64,000 nucleotides of DNA from Eutreptiella sp. 'Long Island Sound 2002' (Eukaryota; Euglenozoa; Euglenophyceae; Eutreptiales; Eutreptiaceae): contig OZ038381.1 in the NCBI GenBank assembly GCA_964036045.1, forward strand, positions 142,018,096-142,082,095, read 5' to 3'. The notes beneath the pieces were generated by a model. That model did no database searches. It was not told the DNA's origin and saw nothing but the letters and a program-made list of their open reading frames with translations. Positions within the stretch are counted from its first letter, which is position 1. Each line of letters opens with the position of its first letter. Below are positions 31,940 to 40,862 of the stretch, one piece after another. Both the position numbers and the translations under genes were made by a program.

Positions 31940-33285
31940 CTGCGCGCACCCCGTGGGGTGGGTGCGGGCGTGGGGACCCGTCACCCACCCCACCGCGCGT
32001 GCTCCTGCGCGCTGGCTTTGCGCGCTGTGGGGGCGGCACGAGGGGGCCCAGGGGGGGCACCCTTTGCCTTGGTGTGGGGCGTCCGGGGACGGGCGTTCTC
32101 CCACCCCCGACCACTCGTCCTTTCAGGCATGCGGCCGGGGCCCACTGCCCACTGGCTGTGGCTGCGGGGGCTGCGGGCTCGGGGACCCGTCACCAACCCC
32201 ACCGCGTGCGCTCTTGCGAGCTGGCTTTGCGCGTTGTGGGGGCGTCATGAGGGTGCCCGCAGGGGGCGACTCTTGCCTGGGCGTCCAAATTTGGGCGCTC
32301 TCCCACCCTCGACCGCCCGTCCTTTGGGGCGTGCGGCCGGGGCCCACTACCCAGTGGCTGTGGGTGTGGGGGGTGCGGGCGTGGGGACCCGTCACCCACC
32401 TCACAGCGAGCGCTTTTGCGAGCTGGCTTTGTGCGCTGTGGGGGGCGGCACGAGGGCGCCCGGGGGCGGCGCCTCTTGCCTGGGTGTGGGGCGTCCTGGG
32501 ACGGGCGCTCTCCCACTCCCGACCACTTGTCCTTTCAGGCATGTGGCCGGGGCCCACTATCCACTGGCTGTGGCTGCGGGGGGCGCGGGCGTCAGGACCC
32601 GTCACCAACCCCACAGCGCGCCTCTTGCGAGCTGGCTTTGCGCGTTGTGGGGGCGGCACAAGGGCGCCCGGGGGGGGGGCGCCTCTTGCCTGGGTGTCAA
32701 GGCGTCCGGGGACTGGCGCTCTCCAACCCCGAAACCACTTGTCCTTTCGGGCGTGCAGCTGGGGACCACTACCCACTGGCTGTGGGTGCGGAGGTGCGGG
32801 CGTGGGGACCTGTCACCAACCCGACAGCGCGCGCTCCTGCGAGCAGGGTTTGCGCGCTGCGGGGGCAACATGAGGGTGCCCGGGGGGGGCACCTCTTGCC
32901 TGGGTGTGGGGCGTCCGGGGTCAGGCGCTCTCCCACCCCATACCACTCGTCCTTTCGGGCCTGCGGCCGGGGCCCACTACCCACTGGCTGTGGGTGCGGG
33001 GGATGCGGGTGTGGGGACCCGTCACCAACCCCATCCCGCGCGCAATTGTGCGCTGGCTTTGCGCGCTGTGGGGGCGGCAGGAGGGCGCCCAGGGGGGGCC
33101 CCTCTTGTCTTGGTGTGGGGCGTCCGGGGACGGGCGTTCTCCCACCCCCGACTACTCGTCCTTTCCGGCGTGCGGCAGGGGCCCACTACCCACTGGCTGT
33201 GGCTGCGGGGGCTGCGGGCGTGGGGACCCGTCAGCAACCCCATCACGCGCGCTCTTGCGAGCTGGCTTTCCGCGCTATGGGGGCG
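31940..33285. repeat. 207-bp satellite array, left part
   Basis: Head-to-tail units of about 204-211 bp, marked by GGGACCCGTCACC near 31,975, 32,182, 32,386, 32,597, 32,806, 33,016 and 33,223. Each unit carries GCGAGCTGGCTTTGCGCGCTGTGGGGGCGG, GCCTCTTGCCTGGGTGTGGG, TCCTTTCGGGCG and CCCACTACCCACTGGCTGTGG (read as separate words). The array is interrupted by Gypsy-1 at 33,286 and resumes at 44,262. Confidence 0.9.
33281..33285. repeat. Target-site duplication of Gypsy-1, left copy
   Basis: GGGCG before the LTR. The right copy (44,262-44,266) is GGGCC. An uninterrupted satellite unit at 32,236-32,258 reads GGGGGCGTCATGAGGGTGCC; removing the element and one duplicate restores that sequence. Confidence 0.75.
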
Positions 33286-33819
33286 TGAAAGTGCTGCTCT
33301 AGGTCGTGGATGGTGCCGGAGGGCTCAGGGCCGGCAAGACCGGGGGGGCAGGCACGCGAGGAGTCGACCTGAACGCTGCTTTTGGGGGCAGAACCAGATA
33401 CACGGACACCAACGGAGGCGAGAGCGGCAACAACGGAAGCAAGATCCATGCTGATTGTTATCCGGCAAAAAATCCCAGTCTATGAAGAAAATTGATGCGG
33501 ATGATCCTAAGTACATCTGAGTGTCCATATCTATCTGAAAAGATTTATATAAATCCGATTGTGAAAAAAAATTTGGCCGATCTGGCTCGCGCACGCGCGT
33601 CAGCGGCAAATGGCGATTCCGGGTAAATGATCGGAACGCGGCGGATTTACGATGAATGGACCGCGGAATCAGATCCGGCACATCAGAAATATATAGGTCT
33701 GATCCTGAGACTGAGCTGCGGGGCGGTGATTCCGCCGAAGCAGAGAAAATGGCCAAAATGTAGCCAATCTGGGGCAGATCTGTGAAAATCTGAGCAGATG
33801 GGGGTTAGCCGCACTTACA
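33286..33819 (-). repeat. Gypsy-1 3' LTR
   Basis: 534 bp, on the element strand beginning TGTAAGTGCGG and ending CACTTTCA. It matches the 5' LTR (43,728-44,261) along its whole length with about nine mismatches by eye (roughly 1.7 percent), suggesting a recent insertion. It contains the TATA box at 33,544-33,553 and a copy of the first ~55 codons of the gag leader, which then run out into satellite sequence. Confidence 0.95.
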
Positions 33820-33829
33820 CTCCCCCTCC
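33820..33829 (-). promoter_or_regulatory. Polypurine tract, Gypsy-1
   Basis: On the element strand GGAGGGGGAG directly abuts the 3' LTR TG, the expected position for plus-strand DNA priming. Confidence 0.85.
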
Positions 33830-35675
33830 AAAAACACACTGGGGTGTGTCGCTACGTCAACGAAGAACGTAGTGCGGGTAAGTCCCAGAAAAAAATAGAA
33901 ATGTAGCCTCGATGGGGCGAAATCTGCTTGATCTGACCTGATTTGGGCTGAATTGGCACTGAATCAGGATGGATGAACCTGAAATGAGACAGAATGAGGA
34001 GTGACGAACAGTCCTCCGTGCAGTAAAACATTAGGTTAAGGGCTAAAAAGCATGTAAACGTATCGAGAATGGATACCAAATCATGCCCTGGTTGAGAATG
34101 AGGTAGATTATTGGTGGATTGAGTGGGAGAATCAAGAAATGGAGTGACATCTCGGCACTCTGGCACAGTCTAGCTGTCGCGGGCACGCTACGGTGTCCTT
34201 CACGTACTCTACATCGTGTTACTCCCGCTTTTCTCGTTCTGAAAAGTGCAGCATGTGCTTCAGATTTGGTGCATCTGGTGGATGATCACAAGATTCAGCA
34301 AGATTGAGAATCAATTTGAGCAGAGATGAAGGAGATGAAACAATCACAGAGAGGGAAAACAAATACAAATGTAGTCTGCAGGCCCTAAGTGAACAGAAAA
34401 ACATCAGCGTCAACAAGGTTAGGCAAAGCCGTAAACAGATCTTCGAGGAATGAGAGGAGATGACAAGGAAATCAACCTAAACTGTCCTAAAATGAGTAAA
34501 TTCCCTCAGATGAAGGTGAAATGAAGCGGAATGTCTAGAACTGAAACTACTAACACCTTCGTTTAGACTAGAGTTAATATATATTGTCGTTTATTCAGCT
34601 GAATTGTGCTTTCCGGCACGTTGGTTCGCGAGCATCCAATAGATTCCATGAAAATGTGGATCATGTGATGATGCATCATGATGGGACATGATGGCCCTGG
34701 ATCCTTGGCATGTAACGCGCCGAAGGTTCGCTGAAGGCGCTTTACTGACAGTATATAACTGAGAGACACCGAGTAGTCCTTTTTTTACAGTGGCGGCGGT
34801 GTCAATCGACTTGGACAAGGCCCATCTTTCGATTGAGTCCCACAAGACACTTGGATTCACCATTTTCGACAGTTTCAGGTCGGATTGAGCTCACATTGGC
34901 CTGTGCCAAAAATACACCGAAGCTTACGGAAGCTCTGAGGTCCGAGAGGTTGCTGTTAGAAGTCCCTGGAGCTCCTATATGAAGGCTGTCTGAACAATTG
35001 ATGTCGGGGTTTTGCACTGTTGCGCAGAATGATGGACAAACCTGAGAAATTCAAGGTAAATTCAAGGAATCTGGATCTGAATCTGGACTTTGGCTTCAGC
35101 ATCACGGCAAATGAAGGTAAGATCTGTGTTCCTGGTGTCGCATCTAGTGCAGCCAGTACTACAGGGGGTGCCTGTAGGGGTGAATGTCGCTGCGCAGCGT
35201 TTTTACTATGTACATTTGCTTCCATCTGCACGAGTAGCCAAATTCCAAAGATGCACAGACCAACAGAGACAAGATTACCCCGGATCTGCCTGAATTAAGC
35301 CTGAGTTTGGTTTTTTCTGGACACGGCAGCACACTCCGTGGCTTTCGGCAGCGTATCTACGCCTTGTCTGCCGAACGGAGACCAAAGAAAAGTTGATTGA
35401 CGTCAAATTATCAAACATTCACAGTTCTCCACATCATGTCGTAATCAGGAAGAATGAACAGTGGATTGAGCAGAATGTGGTTTTTTCAAGTCGTCAGAAC
35501 ACTCACATTGGAATAAGTGGTCGACGGGGCGAGGCTGGAGCTTTTGTAGGAGTTGGACATGCAAGGGTTTTGAACCTACACCCTTGAGCCCTAGCGACGA
35601 GTGCCATGACGCCCTGGACTAGACGACTGTTACCCAGATTATGGCGTCGGCGACTCAAGTCACGACGGGTCTCCC
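33830..35675 (-). other. Long non-coding region between pol and 3' LTR of Gypsy-1
   Basis: About 1.85 kb, AT-richer than the flanks. The longest minus-strand frames are 60-105 codons (for example 33,852-34,166 and 34,591-34,863) without motifs. A segment at 35,555-35,640 has a tRNA-like T-loop word but does not fold as a convincing tRNA. The space would fit a lost envelope-like or captured sequence; nothing in it shows that. Confidence 0.6.
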
Positions 35676-38600
35676 TCAATTCGGCCAAGCACGAATACAT
35701 GTGACCACCAACCTGTCTGGTGGGGCCCTCGTTTGGCTTGGGCGCTGTAAATCAGCGGCCGAACTCGAAGCTTGGTCCTCATTTGGCTCCTGGGCTGGCC
35801 TGACCGCAGGAGGGGGGATCGACGGATTAGCCCTGGAATGTGGCTGCTGAGGGCCGTAAAAGGCTGGATCTCGATTCACCACAGGTCTTTTTCCGTCGCT
35901 CTCCACCTGTCTGTCGGGTTTCGACAGACAGTCTGTCAGGAGTACGCCAATTTTGGGGTGCTTCTTGAGGAAGTCGATGAACCCCTTGGTGTACCCATGG
36001 ACAAAGGAATGGGCTGGTTCCCAGTTGTTGTGACTGGAATCAAAGCCCCTCCACTCACATAGAAATTCCCATTCGCCCTTTTCGTCAGGTCTTGCTTCTA
36101 AAATCCTCTTGAGTTCGTACTTCCCCCCTTCGATGACCCGATCGGACAAAAATTTCGAAGTCCAAAAAAGGGGTTTAACCCGATCCTTGGGGGAGGGGAT
36201 CTCTCTCTTGAGGCGATCGCCCGAAACTTCAATTTCCCTGCTGACATCCATACGAATCCTCCACCTGTTCTCACCTAGACGCGCTGTAACAGCGAATGGC
36301 CCCTCCCACAAGGGAAGAAGCTTATCATCTCCGTCCAGGGTGGTTTCGGATTTTCGAAGCCAAACTCGATCATCGACTTCAAAATTGTGGGGGTTTTTTC
36401 GGCCTTGATTCTGGACCCAAAGCCAGTCAGCTTGATGCTTATCGATTAATTTCGAGACAGTTTTTTCTGCTCGTTGGATTTCGTCCAAAAACAACGAAGC
36501 ATCTTTACAAGGGCGAGGATTATTCAACGGCATGTTCCACCAACACTTCTTTCGTCCAAAGACAATTTCATTTGGAGAAAGGCCATGGTACAATGGCGTG
36601 TTGTGGTACCGGCGAAGCAATGCGAAGAGAAATTCAAGCCAATGGAAGTCTTTCTCACTGGCGAGCTCCTTACGAAGCATATTTATAATAGAGCGGCCGG
36701 CTCTTTCGCCAGGCAGCGCTCGATGTGAGTGGATTTCACATCGCAGGTGGTGGATTCCAAGGCGAGCACATAATTCCCTCCACCATTCGGAGGTGTACTC
36801 TTTGCCTGAGTCCGTAACCACCTCGGATTGGACGTCCCAACCTCCCATCCAGGTCTGCGCGCACCATTTGGCGGCAGCCTTGCCAGTCATTGACTCGATG
36901 TTGCAAGGCAACACCTGAATGTAGCCAGAATGACGGCATTGTATAAGGAGCACTCCATTGACCTTTTTGTTGGTCCAATGGCACTCTTCGTCGTCGAGTT
37001 CACCAAGATGGAACAAATCACTGGTGACTCTGTTAAAGAGGCGCTCCGGAATAGGATGTGGCCTCAGATGGCCGTGCTTCTTCGCGCTGGGGGGCGTCGA
37101 GACAGCACATTGGGCACATCCGGCGGCTACTTTCATGCAATGAGTACATAGCCTTGAGCCGAACAACCTATGTTTAATCATCGACCATAATCTACGGCCA
37201 TGTGCGTGGGGGGACTCCCATTTGTGCCACCAGTTTAACACTCGGGGGGCCAGGGCGTCTGGTACGCACAATTTACCCTCCATCCACAGCTTCCCCCCAT
37301 CCAACGAATATTCAGAGAAAATTCCATCCTTGTGAGCATCTTTGGATTTGAGATTCTCAAAGACCTCTTTAAACATGGAATCATGCGCATAATCGTTCGT
37401 CCAGTCACGGATGATAAGAGAATCTTTCGGCAGGGGTGGAGTTTTGGCCGGATCTCGACGCTTAATGCCCTGAATCAACCGAAATCCACTTACAGGTCGG
37501 GTATACTCGAACCGTTTCACACTCCCTGAGGAGGGATCGGTGACTTTCTCCACGACTTTCAGTGATTTGGTGATGATTTCATGAGCATGCGCCGGATCTG
37601 AGAAGGCCGTGATGTCATGACACGGTAATGCATGCCGTTTAACAGAGCATTGCATGCATTCACGTCGAATGAGCTTTTTTTCTTCCTGATCCCACTCGAT
37701 TACGACGTGGCGGTCCTGCTCCGTACCATGGATGTTGGTACTTTGCAGCCCCTCTGAAGCGGGGTAAGCCCATCGGCTCACAACATCCGCTACCGTGTTG
37801 TGTTTTCCAGGCAAATACAACACATGGAGGTCAAACAAAGTGAGAAATTCATGCCATCTGGCCCGTCGACCAGCTGGGCTCGCGACAGTATCAATGTGTT
37901 CCGTGGCCCAATACTCCAGAGATCGATGATCCGTTAGGACCTCGACTCGATTGGTGCCAACCCACGATTGGTACTTCTTCAGCGCGCAGATAATGGCATA
38001 AGTCTCTTGCTCACGCGGTGACCATTGCATCTGGCGTGGAGCTAGCTTCCGAGACCAAAATGCAAGAGGGTAATGATCACCTGTGGCTTCATCAACCTGT
38101 TCAAGGACAGCTCCGATTGCGTACCTAGAAGTGTCGGTTCTTATGTAAAAGGGTCGGTCGAATTTCGGCACATGCAACGTGGCGACTTCGCAGAGGGCCG
38201 CCTTCAAGTGATGGAAGGCCTCCTCGCACTCGTCAGTCCACTTGACACGAACCTTTGAACCTGCCTTGCCCGCATCTCTCCCTACCTTCAATAGTTCAGT
38301 GAGGGGGGCAGCAAATTTGGCATAATTCGGCACAAAAGTGTGGTAAAAATTGCAACCACCCAGGAATCCTCTCAATTCCGTGATCGTCTCAGGGCGCTTC
38401 CACTTCTGAATAGCGACGAGCTTCCCTGGACTGGGTCGTCGGGTGCCATTCTCAAGGAGAGAACCACAAAATTCGACTGATTTTAAAAATAGTTTTCCCT
38501 TCTTTGGCCCACAAATCAGCTGATTGGCATCAAGAATGTCCAAAACCTGGTTCAGCTGCTTTTCATGTAGGGCCACCAGCCCGGCTTCGGTCAGTCCCTC

Positions 38601-40859
38601 CCCCTCTGTCGCGATGATTATGTCATCTATGTACACACTCACGAAGGCACGAAGCTCAGGATGAGCTGTAAAAAGCACATCCTCCATCATTCTTTGAAAA
38701 AACGAAGGGGCGTTCTTCAGGCCCATGGGCATGACCGTCCACTGGACTGGGCCACATGGCGTGCACATACAGGTGAGAGGTCGGCTGTCCTTCCTCAACG
38801 GCATTTGGTGAAAGCCGTGACGGAGATCCAGCACAGAAAACAAACGACCTCTTGCCCTCTTGGCGATTTCCTCCTCAATGAGGGGCAGGGGGTGTGAATC
38901 CGCCTTGGTTTCGGCGTTGAAGTTGCGAAAATCAACAACCATTCGCGAACCATCAATAGTGTTCTGGTCTGCAGGCGGCGGCTTCGGGACTGTGAAGGGT
39001 GCACAGCACCACTCGCTGGTCATACAACCCTCAAGCCAACCAAATTCCCTGAGATTTCTCTCGATTATTTTTCTGAGTATCTCGTGTTTCTGTCCATGGT
39101 TCTCATAAGGACGCTGTTTCTTCGCCTTGTACCCTTCACGAAGCTCGATGAAGGCTTCACCGAACTGCCCACGGACAGGGGGGTTTTTGATCAACTTCCC
39201 CGAAAGGGTTGTGTCCTTCCTTTCCTCAAAAATCTTGTCTCTTTTCTTGGAACACAACTCAGTGTCCACCTGATCGCCAGGAATTACTGTCGAAAAAACT
39301 TTGGCGATTTCTTCGGCCTTGGCAGGAAGAATCTTCTTACGGATGTCCCTAAAAAGGTCCGTATCAACTGCCTCTTGAAGATAGGTGGGTCGAGTGTCGA
39401 CATTCCAGAGATTCTCTTCGTGATCCAGCTCCTCGAAAGGATCTATGAAAGCTTCCACACGGGGTTTTTCATAAAAAACTCTGAATTTGCGGCGCGCAGA
39501 AAATTTTTTTGTCGTCCGTGCGCCGTAGATTCTTTTGGATGTAGATCGTATTGGGGAAGAGGGAGACGAGGCGGATCCATTTGACGTTGGATCACCTTGG
39601 GCATCTGACGGACAAAAATCAGAAAAAATAGATTCATCATCAGTACCACGCTCAACCTCAGATTCAGACCCAACACAGGAATCAGTACTAGAATCAGCAG
39701 AATCAGAGTCAGAAAGCTTTCCATCCACCAGGAATGCAAGCGAACTCCAGGGCCGCTGTGGCAGGGGACCTGTGTCGTCCCTGGCATACAGCTTAATCTT
39801 CCTGGGAAGTTCGATGTAATCTACACAAATGTCTTGCAATTCCTGAAACCAAGGCTTGTCGTCCCACAAGGGCACAACTAAAATCGCTTGGGTTTTATCT
39901 TGCTTGATTTTGTGGATGACCTGCTGGATTAAGTGAAACGGAGGATTAATCCATAACTTCTTGTCCCATTTATGGGTCCAAGCGTCGCGAAAGTGCTTGT
40001 CAAAGCGCTTGTTCTCGCGGTTAGCAAAGGCATCATACTGTGGCCAAAAGGAATGGTGTTCATAAAAATATTCACAAATTGTATCGCGCCATTTGTCGAC
40101 AACTCTGTAGGATGAAGAGTGCCAGCGCGAAGGGCGTCGTGGCTGGGAGTCCCTTCGAAGACATTCTAACTCTCGGGAGTAATCGGCACTCCCATTCACC
40201 TCTGCAATGGTGACATCTTCGCCAAACTTTGGTGTAACCTTTTGCTCCAAAAATTCTTCTGCACTTTTAAACCCTGCGTGCAAAAAACGAAATTCAGGAC
40301 GCTCCAAGGGACCTGACTCCAGCAAAAAACAACGCCGATGACCTACGGGCGCCACCCTGTTCTTGCAAAGCCAAGGATGGCCCAAGTAAAGGTCATACTT
40401 TATGTCGGCACGATAGAAGTAGTCATCCTTAAAGATAACTTCCTCCACATTGCCATCTTCCCAAAGGTCTTGAGCGACCAAATGAGTTGATATATAACAA
40501 CCGCGTTGCCCACCTGCGAGAGAATGTCCAGAAACTCCCTCGAGGGTAACAGGATGAGGCGAATCAAACACGCAGTGGTCAGGCAAAAAGGAATTGGATT
40601 GGAGATTTACCTCCGATCCATTGTCACACAAACAAGTGGCGAGGTGGAAATTGCCCTTGCAATCAGAGACCCACAGCTTTGTGACAAACTGACGGGCCCT
40701 GTGCTTGGACTGTACACCAACCTCGTCCACTACAACAGAAGGATCCGCTGCCGGGTCCAGGGGAGAGGAGACAAGCGACCCTACATCAAGTAGTGGTCGG
40801 GAAGGAATCTGGGGATCATGCCTGAAATCGCCTGGGGAGGGGCAATTTTCGTGGCTCCC
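35676..40859 (-). CDS. pol: Gypsy-1 pol: protease, Dam-like module, RT, RNase H, integrase, chromodomain
   Basis: Intact; about 1,727 codons from the gag UAG to TGA 35,676, with no ATG near its start. Counting from GTG 40,730: protease with DNGS (36-39; usual DTG/DSG) and DLYLGHPWL; a methyltransferase-type module (about 215-335: YDAFANRENKRFD, LWINPPFHLI 260-268, ILVVPLWDDKPWF); an acidic linker; RT (about 555-760) with VVDFRNFN, FSVLDLRHGFHQ and YIDD (700-703); RNase H (YIRTDTSRYAIG, EQETYAIICAL, VLTDHRSLEYW); integrase with Zn motif ending CTHCMKVAAGCAQC and D (TSDLF), D (VTDSGKEY), E (GERAGRS); GPF motif (LWEGPF); chromodomain (about 1538-1590, FLCEWRGFDSSHNNWEP; 35,961-36,119). The chromodomain may target insertion to chromatin. 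All RT, RNase H and integrase catalytic residues are present. Confidence 0.95.
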   Translation of the reverse strand, partial: GSHENCPSPGDFRHDPQIPSRPLLDVGSLVSSPLDPAADPSVVVDEVGVQSKHRARQFVTKLWVSDCKGNFHLATCLCDNGSEVNLQSNSFLPDHCVFDSPHPVTLEGVSGHSLAGGQRGCYISTHLVAQDLWEDGNVEEVIFKDDYFYRADIKYDLYLGHPWLCKNRVAPVGHRRCFLLESGPLERPEFRFLHAGFKSAEEFLEQKVTPKFGEDVTIAEVNGSADYSRELECLRRDSQPRRPSRWHSSSYRVVDKWRDTICEYFYEHHSFWPQYDAFANRENKRFDKHFRDAWTHKWDKKLWINPPFHLIQQVIHKIKQDKTQAILVVPLWDDKPWFQELQDICVDYIELPRKIKLYARDDTGPLPQRPWSSLAFLVDGKLSDSDSADSSTDSCVGSESEVERGTDDESIFSDFCPSDAQGDPTSNGSASSPSSPIRSTSKRIYGARTTKKFSARRKFRVFYEKPRVEAFIDPFEELDHEENLWNVDTRPTYLQEAVDTDLFRDIRKKILPAKAEEIAKVFSTVIPGDQVDTELCSKKRDKIFEERKDTTLSGKLIKNPPVRGQFGEAFIELREGYKAKKQRPYENHGQKHEILRKIIERNLREFGWLEGCMTSEWCCAPFTVPKPPPADQNTIDGSRMVVDFRNFNAETKADSHPLPLIEEEIAKRARGRLFSVLDLRHGFHQMPLRKDSRPLTCMCTPCGPVQWTVMPMGLKNAPSFFQRMMEDVLFTAHPELRAFVSVYIDDIIIATEGEGLTEAGLVALHEKQLNQVLDILDANQLICGPKKGKLFLKSVEFCGSLLENGTRRPSPGKLVAIQKWKRPETITELRGFLGGCNFYHTFVPNYAKFAAPLTELLKVGRDAGKAGSKVRVKWTDECEEAFHHLKAALCEVATLHVPKFDRPFYIRTDTSRYAIGAVLEQVDEATGDHYPLAFWSRKLAPRQMQWSPREQETYAIICALKKYQSWVGTNRVEVLTDHRSLEYWATEHIDTVASPAGRRARWHEFLTLFDLHVLYLPGKHNTVADVVSRWAYPASEGLQSTNIHGTEQDRHVVIEWDQEEKKLIRRECMQCSVKRHALPCHDITAFSDPAHAHEIITKSLKVVEKVTDPSSGSVKRFEYTRPVSGFRLIQGIKRRDPAKTPPLPKDSLIIRDWTNDYAHDSMFKEVFENLKSKDAHKDGIFSEYSLDGGKLWMEGKLCVPDALAPRVLNWWHKWESPHAHGRRLWSMIKHRLFGSRLCTHCMKVAAGCAQCAVSTPPSAKKHGHLRPHPIPERLFNRVTSDLFHLGELDDEECHWTNKKVNGVLLIQCRHSGYIQVLPCNIESMTGKAAAKWCAQTWMGGWDVQSEVVTDSGKEYTSEWWRELCARLGIHHLRCEIHSHRALPGERAGRSIINMLRKELASEKDFHWLEFLFALLRRYHNTPLYHGLSPNEIVFGRKKCWWNMPLNNPRPCKDASLFLDEIQRAEKTVSKLIDKHQADWLWVQNQGRKNPHNFEVDDRVWLRKSETTLDGDDKLLPLWEGPFAVTARLGENRWRIRMDVSREIEVSGDRLKREIPSPKDRVKPLFWTSKFLSDRVIEGGKYELKRILEARPDEKGEWEFLCEWRGFDSSHNNWEPAHSFVHGYTKGFIDFLKKHPKIGVLLTDCLSKPDRQVESDGKRPVVNRDPAFYGPQQPHSRANPSIPPPAVRPAQEPNEDQASSSAADLQRPSQTRAPPDRLVVTCIRAWPN
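39726..40088 (-). other. Dam-like N6-adenine methyltransferase-type domain inside Gypsy-1 pol
   Basis: Pol residues about 215-335. Visible pattern: an acidic Asp-Ala-Phe start (YDAFANRENKRFD), a Trp-rich step (AWTHKWDKKLWI), NPPF in the position of the NPPY/DPPY catalytic motif, then a helix and ILVVPLW. This matches the layout of the methyltransferase-like domain of DIRS-type retroelements (established family knowledge). In Gypsy-2 the corresponding motif is CPPY (59,822-59,833). Activity is not shown. Confidence 0.6.
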
Positions 40860-40862
40860 CTA
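40860..40862 (-). promoter_or_regulatory. Gag-pol UAG readthrough codon
   Basis: Gag ends in TAG (context GCC TAG GGG AGC) and the same frame stays open through all of pol. Pol has no nearby ATG. This is the arrangement of gammaretroviral-type gag-UAG-pol readthrough. A point mutation of a sense codon is the alternative. Confidence 0.65.

Noticed and set aside
31446-33454. Long plus-strand frames (475 and 536 codons) in the satellite, and similar ones at 44.5-48.0 kb
   Set aside because: Unit length near 207 bp keeps frames open by repetition; the same is seen on both strands, and one frame runs from satellite into the LTR.
35555-35640. tRNA gene on the minus strand
   Set aside because: A GGTTCAAAACC-like loop is present, but no cloverleaf with paired acceptor and anticodon arms can be drawn.
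39726-40088. DIRS element
   Set aside because: The methyltransferase-type module suggested it, but the element has LTRs, a DDE integrase and a chromodomain, and no tyrosine recombinase.
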